From Atriophallophorus winterbourni (taxonomy: Eukaryota > Platyhelminthes > Trematoda > Plagiorchiida > Microphallidae), in the NCBI GenBank assembly GCA_013407085.1, contig JACCGJ010014430.1, forward strand, positions 37,115-101,114: DNA of 64,000 bases, in the 5' to 3' direction. The notes below the pieces were generated by a model, which had not been told where the DNA came from, did not search any database, and saw only the letters and a list, made by a program, of their open reading frames with translations. The first letter of the stretch is position 1; each line of letters opens with the position of its first letter. Made by a program: the position numbers and the translations under genes. This document shows positions 1-11,997 of this stretch, piece after piece.

Positions 1-999
1 AAAGCAATCCGTTGAACGTTAGCAAAATCGGATAATGTTCAGTACGATGCACATTATAATTCATTATTTTTAACATGCAGGTCGATTGACTTGTTGAATT
101 TACGAGAGTTTCATTATAATTCTTTACGTTCCTAAGTGAACTGTATCAGACCTGGATCGCTAAATCTAACGTCCATTACAAATGCAACCTCGTCCTTCAA
201 AGAAATAATGTTAGGTTAACCGAATCTGAAACGGAGCGTTACTAGCACATCGTACAAAGCTTCTACTCCGTGACGAAGAAAACGTTTTTTGAGAAGTATG
301 CAAACTTCACTGTGTCGCCGGCATCTTACATCGTGGGTAAATACACAGTTTGAGAGTTGACGTTTTAGGTTTTCTTGAAGGCCGCATTGTTCTCGGCAAA
401 CAACCCCCTCCGGTAGCGCGTCTTGTCTCGTTCTGCGTGTTTTCTTATTCATAATGCCACATCGCACGTCTAACATCAGTATGAAAAGGCGGAGGAACAC
501 ATGTTGAATAATGTGTATCCATTAGTTCGAATCTAGTCATTGTTTTAAATATCTGCGCAGGGAACCATCCACTGAGGTACAGAAGTCCTCCTGGAATAAT
601 GCATTCTGCTACCCGATACACTCGGATGCTTGCGATAGTTTGAAATAAGTCTTTGCTCATTCAGATGTAGCAACCCAGTGGCAGATCGATGAGGGTTGAT
701 ACTCATGGTGTTAAGCCTTTTCAGCCGCATATGCTGTACGGATGAGGCGTAGTGCGGAATTATACTGGCCACCATATGCAATTGGTGCTTGGGAATACGC
801 AACGGGTGTGTTCGGTGGAAGACGCAGATATTTTTGCACCGTGTCGAGTTAAACGATATAACGCTTCCGACGTTTTCTTGTGGTTTACGCCTGGGAATAT
901 GCAATGGTAAAGTTTCAGTATTGCATTCCGGCGCAACAAGTTTATTCTTTGTTGTGGCTTTAGTGACGCCGAACTCAATTTGACTAAATAATCTCTATA
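1..999. other. Intergenic or intronic DNA, nothing recognised
   Basis: No coding exon, RNA gene or clear repeat was recognised. Short open frames occur on both strands, but none shows a known motif. If the BCR-like gene continues upstream, this is intronic. Confidence 0.4.
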
Positions 1000-1570
1000 T
1001 TAAAGAGAAAAAAGACTAACTTTATCTTTTTCATGAGAAGTGAATTGAACGCCAAGATAGCGAAATATGTCACCCACCTTTAGCACCTTGATCACTTTGC
1101 CAGCTATTTTGACATTATCCGATATTACAGCAGTTAGATGTTGTTTCGTGCTTACCGACAAGCTTAACACCTGACTTTTCTGACTGTGGACTGTTATTCT
1201 AGCCTCAACGGATGCCAAGAGAAGTTTTCTCAGTTTGAATGTAAAATCATTCATAGAACTAGCAAATAGCAGCAGGTCATCTACACAAGCACATGAATCG
1301 AGTCACCGGTACGTGATATTTACATTCAGACAATTATCAGACAGTTCCAGAATCTCGTCGTGTAAGATGATGAACAATAGAGAGTAAAGTGGATTACCTT
1401 GTCTAACACTTCTCTTTGGTCCAATGCAAACACCATTCGGTAACTTTGTGTAGGCTGTATTTTAGTAGCAACGGCGGGGCGCCATATTAAGCACCACAGA
1501 AAGAAAGGTTTATTGCTTTCCGAGTAGTGCATAGTGGTGAAACCACCTTTATCCCATGATCCTATTCAGA
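1000..1570 (-). pseudogene. R2-like non-LTR retrotransposon reverse transcriptase remnant
   Basis: Read on the minus strand across several broken frames, this shows reverse transcriptase motif B as SVRQGNPLYSLLF followed by DEIL, then motif C as CVDDLLLFASS, then KLRKLLL and FRYLGVQF. The order and spacing (RQG..PL..LLF, xxDDLLLFA, YLGV) match the R2/NeSL type of non-LTR element. Frameshifts separate the blocks. The first Asp-Asp pair of the catalytic site is retained but preceded by V instead of A. It is a dead fragment. Assignment to the R2 group rather than another non-LTR clade is an inference from the DEIL and YLGV context. Confidence 0.6.
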
Positions 1571-1857
1571 CAACGTACCATGACTGACTTAACTAAAGTT
1601 GGCCTGTAGTCTGTTGGCGTTTAAGGACATTCACACTCTTGTACAGATGTAACCCGCGCAATAATATTTGAAGCGGTACGAAATCACAAGCAGGAAGCAG
1701 AATGAGGTATGCCTTTTTGAATGTAAGTTTCCCACGCAAAAGAGTATCGCGTTTGATGCGATCTAAGTTCTTTGCTGTGATTCAAATTTTTTTAATGGCA
1801 TATCCTTGATTGATAAATCGGTATAGCATCAAGTAAGTACTGGTGAACGTTCAATAG

Positions 1858-2930
1858 TGAAAAAGAAGAAGAAGATGATGATGATGAAAAAATTGACTTT
1901 ATTAATGTACACGAATTTTTAGCAGTAATATTTCTTCAACCACACAAAAATACAGCTCAATAAACGTTAAGTAAAAATGGGGTGAAGACTCAATGTCAAA
2001 ATTTACGCTGTTAATCACCTCTTTCGATAAATATTAACTTCCGAATGATCAACCAAATAACGGGCAAGGTATGAGACAAATTTCTGTAATTGTCAGTTTT
2101 CGAATAAGAAACCAGATATTGCTTTTGCATAGATGCGGGTGATGTGCGAGCCATAAGGTTTTCAAGCAGTTAGAGTGCATTATCGGAAGGTATGTCTCTG
2201 ACCATTCTGTCACATTCACGGAAGTGTAGTTTGACGATCATATCTCGAATTAACTCGATAGAGGGAAGGCTTAATTTTGCGATAACCTTGATACCTTTAT
2301 TTATCATCAGGAAATCCTTTTAATTAGACCGGGAAAAATTATAGGAGATGCTAGAGGATGTAGGGGGTAGTACAGGAAAAAACATGATGTCTAACTATAC
2401 CGTTTTGGATGGATAGGGAACGCAGGCTTTGGGAATAAAAAGATAGCCTTCGAACCTTCGAGTACTGTGCAGTCACCTGGTCAGTCCAGATGAAAATTTG
2501 TTATAACGTAACGCTAAGATACTTGGAACAGGTGTTTATGCTGAACTCAGAACCATTTATGCAAACCGGATAAATTCCTTGAAGCAGGATGTGACATGGC
2601 TGACCAACCAAGTTTGAAAATATTACATGTTTACATTTTTTTGAGGGTTTAACGATAAGCCAATCGAGAATGACCACTGTCCGATGGTATTGATAATTGA
2701 TACAGATGCTGTATGAACAGCAAATCTATGGTGGTCAAAAACAACGGTAACGTCGTCAGCGTATTTGTGAGTAAGGGTGGAATGAAGACGCAGAAGTTAG
2801 GAAATTTAAAAATAAAATAAGTGATGAGACAGAAATTGCGCCCTGCAGGACACCGCAAGGAATTGGGATGGATCGGGAGATTTGCCATTCACGACAGTAT
2901 ATATATATATATATTTATAGGAGGCTAAAA
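1858..2930 (-). mobile_element. Decayed jockey/CR1-like LINE, 3' part with (TTC)n tail
   Basis: On the minus strand the segment near 2770-2640 reads KYADDVTVVF and then WSFSIGLSLNPQK, which is RT motif C and the following conserved block. Upstream, near 2880, a decayed motif B (CGVLQGA) is visible in another frame. The element ends at about 1858 with an AATAAA-type signal (the reverse complement of ctttatt) followed by a run whose reverse complement is (TTC)n. The same 3' end recurs at 3640, 18653, 23551 and 27590. Internal frameshifts make it non-functional. Confidence 0.6.
2898..2914. repeat. (AT)n microsatellite
   Basis: A simple dinucleotide run in the sequence. Confidence 0.9.
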
Positions 2931-3639
2931 GTCGTGTGTCTATATGAATGGGATCAATAACATTTTTTTCGCAGTAGTGGCCGAAATTCATGCCCATTAA
3001 TTCGACTCTTTCGTGCGCTGTTGTTGTTTTTTCGGATAGAATTTTATTCTCATCATCATTGATGCTATAGTGTATGAGTGTTTGTATATGTGCATATTGC
3101 ATACGCTTCCTTTGTTTTGCATCAGCGGTGAAAGGGTATCAAACCGCTGCTGATCTTGATGATTGATACCGTTGGGTGAAAATTTCCAAGTACATGTTGC
3201 TCAAAACTTTCAAAAACTTGGTTTTTAATAATTGCTTCAGTCAATATCTAGCGACAAATGGGAATAATCTTGTTGATACTAATCTGCGGCATCCAAAGTA
3301 TTGTAAAAATATCTATGCGATGCTCTATAAGCTCGTTTTTTGAAAATGTTTCTGCAATCGCTCCAGATGAGGCCTCGTCGGTGGGCTGTTAGTTGAATTT
3401 ATTTATGCGTAACATAGTTATGTTAGTTCCTTTCATAGATGAGGCATTTATCTCACAATATTTGGTTCGTTTTGAACTTATAACATTCATTTCTGCTGAA
3501 TGTTGATGACTTTTTGGGCTGGCTCAACCTTGTTTCAGTCTTGAATGCTCTTGTGCACATTTCTCTCACATGTTTATCGAAAGTGTTATTGACGGCAACG
3601 TGTACCGTTCCATTTCCATTTGTGATGGTGGCACTGGAC

Positions 3640-4100
3640 CTAAATAGAAGAAGAAGAAAAAGAAAAAATGACTTTATTCGTACACACGAATTTTCAGCTG
3701 TTACAATAATTTCACCACAAATTTAAAAAATGATAATCATGTCCCGACATCGAGTTACAATTTGTCGACTGCAAGTAGCGGTATCTCGTACTTCGTTCTA
3801 AAGTGCACGTCCAAATTTGACCTCAGTTGATCCGAAAATATTTGATGCAGGTTTTCTGTATTTATAGTGCTGCATGATTCTTGGATGATACCTGACCAAC
3901 GCCAAATGCGATTTTGGCAAACAGACATGAACCGATTGTGATGTGTAAATGATGTGGATGTGAGCAGCTAAATATTTGGTATCTTATAAGCACATCCATA
4001 CTTGACCAAAAATAAATTTTTGGTTCTGAATTTTTACATTGTTTTTTTTTGTAGGAACCCAATTTAAAGTGGCATTCAAGTATACCATTGTTTACCACTT
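3640..4100 (-). mobile_element. Interspersed retroposon fragment with (TTC)n tail
   Basis: Starts with agaagaagaagaaaaag followed by a reverse-complemented poly(A) signal and a block ending in atttaaaaaatga, all shared with the copies at 1858, 9034 and 23551. The tract at 3800-3900 (gtgcacgtccaaatttgacc) resembles 9285-9310. Read on the minus strand it is the 3' end of a non-LTR element. No RT motif is preserved here. Confidence 0.5.
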
Positions 4101-4112
4101 TATCACTGTTTC

Positions 4113-4215
4113 AAAGCTCACTTAACCTGATTTTACTGTCTCATCTGATGTCGGCAATCAGTCAGAAACCGGTTGGGGTGTGTAAGTAATGGGGATGTTA
4201 GCACCACAATATAAT
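4113..4215 (+). repeat. Diverged hammerhead-repeat relative
   Basis: Contains ctgatgtcggcaat, then cagaaaccggttgggg and gtgtaagtaatgggg. This is the hammerhead region of the 228-bp family with A9 of the CTGATGA core changed to T, so it should be inactive. The tail (atggggatgttagcaccac) is shared with diverged copies near 25860 and, inverted, near 57725. Confidence 0.5.
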
Positions 4216-4534
4216 GTTGCCGTGAATTCCATGGTCGCAGAGCATGAAATAACAGTTGAAAATAATCAGTTTAGATAAATTAGGCATAATACTTCTCTTC
4301 TACAATAGACTATTCTTCAGACCATTGTCTCCAGTAACGCGAAAAAGTAATACAGCATTCACCATCTCTAATCGTTCTTACCGCAAAACAGATTAGATAA
4401 ATCCTAGAAGGTGTATTTTACGCAGCATATTCTGATTTATATGTTATAGATAATTTGAAACCGCGGTTCACATATGCAATTTGGAAACTGAATTCCACAT
4501 TTACATTTACCTGATGTTAATTTCAATTACCCAG

Positions 4535-4686
4535 AGGGGAATAATATGCACCGTCAGGCTATTTTCTGTCATAATTATCAGGAACTCTCGTCAAAGACAC
4601 CGCCCAGCAATCCGGACCTAATTGAACTTGAAAAACTCCATGATAGGCTACTAACAGAATCGATTGAAAAAGTGCCAAGTGTTGAG
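4535..4686 (+). CDS. BCR-like exon: end of DH domain
   Basis: Acceptor cccag at 4530-4534, donor gag/gtgagt. It starts one base into a codon, so an upstream exon must supply the first base. It encodes SSKTPPSNPDLIELEKLHDRL, which aligns with the last DH helices of BCR (KHTPASHPD...). It ends in phase 0 and joins directly to the next exon. Confidence 0.75.
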
Positions 4687-7600
4687 GTGAGTGCATTAGA
4701 TGGCTAATGTAGAAAGCGCTGTGAATACGAAATTGCAATATTAATAGAATTAATTTTGCATTTTTATTACATGCATGTTTATTTTTCATGTAAATGGAAA
4801 AGTTTTTGTCCTAAAACATTAATTCAATTAATTTCCCGTAAGTTACAGTACCTGTTGATTTTCGTTGCCATGCAAAGACTTTGGGCTAACAATCAGCATG
4901 AGCAAGACCAAAGTCCTTGGTCTAGGGATTGTATCGCCTCCAATCATCACTGTCGGAAACTGCTAGCTTGAACCAGTACATCATTTCATATATCTTGGTT
5001 TAACCATTGCGGATAACCATTGGCTAGACACGGAGATTGATAAGCGGATTGGCAGTGCAGCTGTCATTTTGTCCCGATTGAACGATCGTGTTTGGGGCAA
5101 CCGCAAGTTGACTGTAAATTTAAAGATGATAGTTTACAGCACGTGCGTACTAAATGCTTTACTGTACGGCAGTGAAAGCTGGACCACCCACGCAAAACAC
5201 TAACGGAAGCTGAATGCTTTCCATCTACGAAGCATCCATCGTATCTTGAACATATCGTGGATGGACAGAGTGACTATTGCTGAATTGCTTTTAAAAGCTG
5301 GTCTACAGAGCATGCTCACCTTACTACAACAGAGCCGCCGGCGGTGGTTTGGCCACGTCTATAGAATGGAAAATAGTCGTATTCCTAAAAATCTGCTCTA
5401 TGGTGAGTTGCAATCATGAAGTCGAGCACTGGGCAGACCGCGCTTGCGGTACAAATACGTTTGCAAAAGAGATATTAAAGCTCTTGGCATTCACCACGCG
5501 AGTTGGCAATAACTTACTCTTGACCGGGCACATTAGGGGTATTGTGTAAAGCGTCTTCTGAAAGCTAGAGATTAGCAGATATAGCTATTATATGCTGAAC
5601 TCGGATCACGCCGCCGGCTTCCAACTGATGTCGATCGACCGAGTGCGACTTATTGTTGCGAGCGCTTTTGAGAGATTGTTCCTTCCGAATTGGAGTGTTT
5701 AGTCATTCGAAAAAATGGAAAAAAATCATGTGATTGAGATGCACATCCATGGTTGACATCGACCGAATGAGTCCAACAACAACTGTACCTATGGATTTGC
5801 TGCAACAATACAAGATATTAGGATACAGATTCCATCTCAAAATTAGTTATTTAAAATATAAATGGAGATGATCAAAATTGCAGGACTCATCATATATCTA
5901 AATCTCTATTTCATATATCACAATCATATATTTTGGTAGGCATATAGGTATATATGCTGGCGAATTGTGGAGATTCTTTTATATTTATAATTACTCATCG
6001 GTAGTTTCCCCTTCGAAATAATCACAAATTCCATAAAGGTGGTACAAATTGGAGAACTGGATTCTAGTTTCGGTTTTATTTGAGATTATCAGTTGTGCAT
6101 ATCCTCTAACGAACGCCGAATTCGAACGCCTGTCCAACAATATTGCAGTCTGGAACCTAAAGTCCTAGCAAGCGTCAACAATCCAGATATCAAAAGAAAT
6201 ATACTAATGCATATTGTGATTTTCCATGAAAGAAGGCTGATAACTAAAACTATAATGACACCTTCAATGCAGTTAACTCATAAAAATTTCTCTGACAAAC
6301 TTTCAATTTTAATAGATTATGGGTTGGTTACCAATCAATCACTAATGAATAATTTTTACCAGTAGGACTTACCAAAACCTGCGAATCTGTTGAAGTTTGG
6401 TCTGATGCAATAGCAACGCTAAATCGTTTCACTGTAACGTGGTCAGGAAATATATTGGTCGGTGCGCGAACGCTGTGGAGTAAGAAATGCGCCCAAACTT
6501 GTTAATAACCATTTCAAGGTCAAGTGATTAGAACGAAATGTTAGCAGAAAATTGAACCCCAAATTATTAGTTTATCCCACTCTCCTACGTTGCTTTCGAT
6601 TATGTAAATTTTCTAAGTTATCCGTTTATCTTGAATCATCACTACCTATCATCCTAGCACAACGCATTGAAGCAATAATTACAATAATCTGCATCGTCAG
6701 ACTGTTGGTTTATTTCCGATATATATCACTTCACTTTTACTATTGCCGAAACCACAAGCTGAGTACAATATTGATTTTAAAGTATGGTTGCTGGATTTGA
6801 ATATGAATATGTTCAGTATATATTCGATGTCTTCACGAATATTGGCTGATAACAAATTCGTTGAAACTTTCGAAATAATATATCGAAGTATTCAGAAATA
6901 AGCGTTGATCAGCTAAGCATCTCCGCCATCAATCTAGTAGTTACTAGCTCCCACTTTGCTGAATTGTTACTGAATGTTAGGCGAAGAAATCTGTAAATCA
7001 TGCTCCAACCACCTATCTATTTCGAAATATTTTAGCATTTTCCGATTTTGCCTTTAGTTGTAAATATTATATGCAAGTAGTCAAAAACCTGGAAAATCAC
7101 AAAAATGTGGTTTAAAGATTTTGTAAAAGTGATTCTTAAGTCATTTACACGCACGGTGTCGCAAAATAAATTCAAATAAGGTTGATTGTTTAAGGTAAGT
7201 TTCTATTTATATAAGAAAGCATGTGGTATCATCGAGTTAATTACCTTTATCATCTGCGGTAAATATCTCATTGATTTTTTAGTGAGTCGTAGTGATAATC
7301 ATAAACGAAACAACCAAACGGTAACCATATCCTTTTGCTTGTGCAACGTTAGCTTTGATGGAGAAAGATATTTCGCTAATTGAAAGGATTTATCATAAGG
7401 AAACTTAAATGGTTACTGGGTTGCATAATCTAACCTTTGAGAAGCGATTGACCAGAATTTGATTGTGCATTCTCTAGCGTAGGCGCTTCCCAGCTGAACT
7501 AATCCTGATATAACGAATAATCCACAAGGGGAGCCACTCATTCACACACCATTTTACAATTTTTTCAATCGCATGACCCGCAGTCAATACCTGACTCTTT

Positions 7601-10600
7601 ACATCCCACATTCTTGATTAAACTGTCGCTGTAACGTTTACGCAGTCCCTTTATGAATTTTTGGAACAGCTTACCGCCGGAAATCGTTTCCCAATTAAAC
7701 GAAATGATCTTCAAACAAACGTTACGATCTTTTATGTTTACTGTTTACCGAAATCGCTTATTGATTCCTTCTTACACACATTCCTGGAAAAACAAATTTC
7801 CTAAACATAGATTTCCTGTCAAAATTTCCATTCTTCATGTTACAATCGGAATTAATTTTGCACCTCCTTTGAGGCACATTGACGCAAACATTCAAGTAAA
7901 GATTTGTTTAGCTTTCATACGGTTATCCTAGGGTATTGTATAGCTATTTGCATTTTTTCACCCTAAATGTTGAATGTTAAATATTTAGTCCTGAAATCTT
8001 GTTTTTTTCAATAATTCAATTCGATTAAGCCGTTGATCCCACCTCAAGTGACTGTTTGTACAAAAAAGGATTTGGTGTTTTCATGCAATTGCCACTTGGA
8101 ACGCTCATTGAGCACATCCTCATGAATGTTTATTAGTCGAGGGTCATAGTTAAAGATGTTAAACTTGAAAGCTTCTAGTTTGTGAAATAATTTTCCACTT
8201 GCTATGATATCGAATTTATTCCAGAGAACACATAATATACACAACCCTTCGCTTGACACTTGAATAACCAAGCGCAATAATCGGTTAATATTTGCGTAAC
8301 AACATAATTATTTTTTTCTAACTTTCAATGAAAATAGGTCCTCTCGAATTATCAAGCGAATCGGCTGTTAATGCACTCAATGGTCGTCGAGTTGGTGAAT
8401 ACACAAACGAATGAAAGAAAACTTCGGTATTTGCTGCTGTTCAATGAAGTACTCGTTTGTGCCAAGATTACACACAGGTGGGCAACATTTTCAATAGTAA
8501 AAAATTCAGCTCTTGTCTGATACTCATTGAATGGGTACATATCGATAAGAAATATAGAAATAGGAACTTGCATACGTCAAATTCTTTATGTAAACCTTAA
8601 TTAATGAATATTACCTCAGGTAGAGGTGATGACTGAAAGCAGATAGATGGACGTATTTGATGACCATGATATATAAGTCGATCATGCGTTTGATAACTGT
8701 TGACATTAGATTACATTATGATTAAATGGAAGAAAATTACTCATGAAATTAAATCTAATAATAAATTATTATAGCAGAATGTGATTTCATTTACTTTAGT
8801 ATGGTATTGTGATAATTTGTCCAAATTAGCATAAAGAAGCCTAGATAACTGAAAAATTTATGACCCGTATGTCTTGTGCCATCACATCTAGATTTTTATT
8901 ACTCTGACCACAAGACGCCGAATGAATGCAACTTCCAAATATTGTCCGCCCCTGGGGGAGGATGGTAACACCATTATTCTGATAAAACCGAAAATGGCAC
9001 CATTGTAGATAACACTCAATGATGTGGTTGGCTGTAGATAATAAGAGGAACTTGGTTTTTTCCCGTATATACGAATGTTCTGTATTAACAATAATTTCGC
9101 AACAAAGTTTAAAAAATGACGAACGGGTCTTAATACCAGGTAGCAATTGGGCTACTGCAAGCTGTTACGTGTCCATCTTGATTAATAACTTTAATATGTG
9201 ATCCAATTTATTACCAAATGCCGTAATAAAACTATTTTAGGCCAAATGATTTAATGTAAATCCGGGTATCTTTTAATTCTTTTAAAAAGTGCGCGCCCAA
9301 ATTTAACGAAAAAATCGGATAAAAACTTGCAAAGCCGATTTGAATGGCCATCAAAAATATATTTAAAAAATGAATTATTAATCTGTACTTGATTGTTACT
9401 TCGTAGTGAAGGGTGCGAATTTAAACGCAACCAATTCATGATGTTTTGTTTGATGTTTGATGTGTTGTTTTGAGAAATTTTGTAATTTAAAAAAACTATC
9501 ATTTTTAAGACATGAAGTATTTACGAAAGTGAGGATCAATAAGTTAAACTAATATATGGAAAAATATAATTATCTAAAAGTAATCGCCGATTTGGCCATT
9601 CAATTATATTACGCAAGGAAGAACTTGATGGTTTGTGTTCACGCAAAATGGAAATTTTCGATCATTTACATCTGGCACCAGAATCAATTTGAGGGGAATG
9701 TAACTTAGGACATTATTATTGAGTTTCAAAGTTTCTTGTTAGCTAAAACTTGTAAGTGGTTTAACTTTTTGCCATTGAAGAAGTAAGGAAGCTTTTTTAA
9801 TGAGCAATAATAATAAACCAGAAAGAATTTATTAACTGATTATAATGAGATTACCTCGAACATTAGGAGCAATGACGCGTTATAAGTGGATCCAGGGGTT
9901 ATTTCATACACACACAGACACCTTAATTTTGATTAGTAAGCTAGACTTTGCAAATGAAAGTCAACGAAAGCTATAATATACGTGCGTGTGGTTGGCGTCC
10001 TTCGGTCGATGTCGACCATGAATGTACATCACAATCGCATGTGTTTCATGTTCTACAGCTTTTCTAATGACTAAACAGTCCAATTCGCTAAGAGCAATCT
10101 CTCCACACCGATACACATAACTCGGTCTATCGGCGTCATTTGCACGCCGGTGGAGTGAAAATAATAACCTATCACATGTCATCAGAAAGATGACGAAACG
10201 TCCAATAACAAATACACGGGCTCGGCAAACACTATCTGAACAACGTCCTCAACCTGAGAAACATATATTCTTCTCTGTTGCCAAATCATCATCTGTTTAC
10301 GTAAACTTAATTTGATTTGGCGAAAGGTATCTTTGATAGTTCAATTTTATTTGTCGACAATAATTTAGATAAGAGAATACATGATGTTAAACGTCCCAAT
10401 ATAACGAAATAGTTCGTATCTGATCCGTTTTTTTGGTATTTAATATTCAGCCTCTATTCTAGATACAAAACATTTCTACTTAGGGTCAACGATTTATCAC
10501 GAAGCAGACGATATTTAAGACGGATTCGTGACGACAATGATGGAAATATTAGAATCGAGGTCAAGTGGATGGTTCCATTGGATCAAATCAGAAGGCTAAC

Positions 10601-11960
10601 GACATCCAGAATAAAATTTGGTGAGCATTTTAACCGTGTTACTACGAGATGAAAAACCTCTGGAAGACTTATCACTTCCAAATTTATGTGTGTTTGGAGT
10701 TTTGTGATTGTACTTCAAAGAATTGGGATTATCCTAACGTTTTATGAACAAAAATGGTTTATGGAGTAAAATACATGTAATTTTCACACCGATTTAAAAT
10801 TACGTTATCAAATATTCCATATTGAAGTTATGCACCGTTATGCTTAGACCATCATTACAGTTGCAATATTTAGTTACCGCGCTGAAAATTTCAAACCAAA
10901 ATATTGAACAATTGTTATATAAATTCAATAGGGTGTATCTGAATCGAGCACTGACTAAAATGAGCAGTTTGCATTTTCGTTCACAGAAACGTGAATTTGC
11001 TAAAGACAGACTAGCTCATTTACTGGGAATTTAGAAAGTCCCGTTATACTCATAAATTTAGCGATATCATACGAAAACGGCAAAAATAATCGGAAGTCGG
11101 TTTAAAGTGTTGAAGTGAAAATCAACAATGACTGTTTGGAATGGATTATTTGGTTGATGTAAAAGTTTCCCGAATTTTCTAGAATGTGAAGATAATTTCT
11201 GCTATGGTGTGTTAAGATAATTTTTGCGACCGAAATTTGATGATAATGTTTTGTGTACCAGCCACATCTGCTGAAAACAAATTAGCATGACCTAGCAGCA
11301 AACACTGATCACAACAATTTGTATCAGTCTGCTGGTCTTCAAATGAAGGCTCGCTATTTTTTCGACTAATCTAGGTTGCCAACGCTCTCTTGCGAACTTA
11401 TACGCACCTGTGTATTGTACAATTACATTTTTTGGCATAAAGTGGCCAATTCTGATCGTTATTTAGTGCGATATTCGGCAAAACACTAATCTCCACATTT
11501 TTCCTTTGAACATACTTGATTTCGGCGCATAAAGATCTCCTTAGTTTGTGCTCATTTGACAGACATAAATACCTGGCCATCCTTACAATAGATTTTGAGG
11601 CTCTCCATATTCTCATGTTTTTTAAAACGTTGTCATTTTGGATTGTCCTCACCAATTATTACTAAACCTAAATTATTTTGTGTTCGCGATTTTTGCCGTT
11701 GGAGCATCGTGCATTTGTGTTGTGCTGGAATGTTTTGCTTTGCATGAAATCCGATAGCTCATGATTTACTGTCCTTTTCGTTCACTTCACGCTTCTATAT
11801 TATGATTCATGCCTGTAAGGGATAAACGAGATATCTGATACCAATACATATTCAAATGATGGGTAGAAATCATATATTATATGGGTTAAACGAAAGCGCT
11901 CAGTGTACGAGGACTGATGCCAACTAGCTATATATGCTTTCGAACGATTTAGTATATACA

Positions 11961-11997
<37 letters not shown>

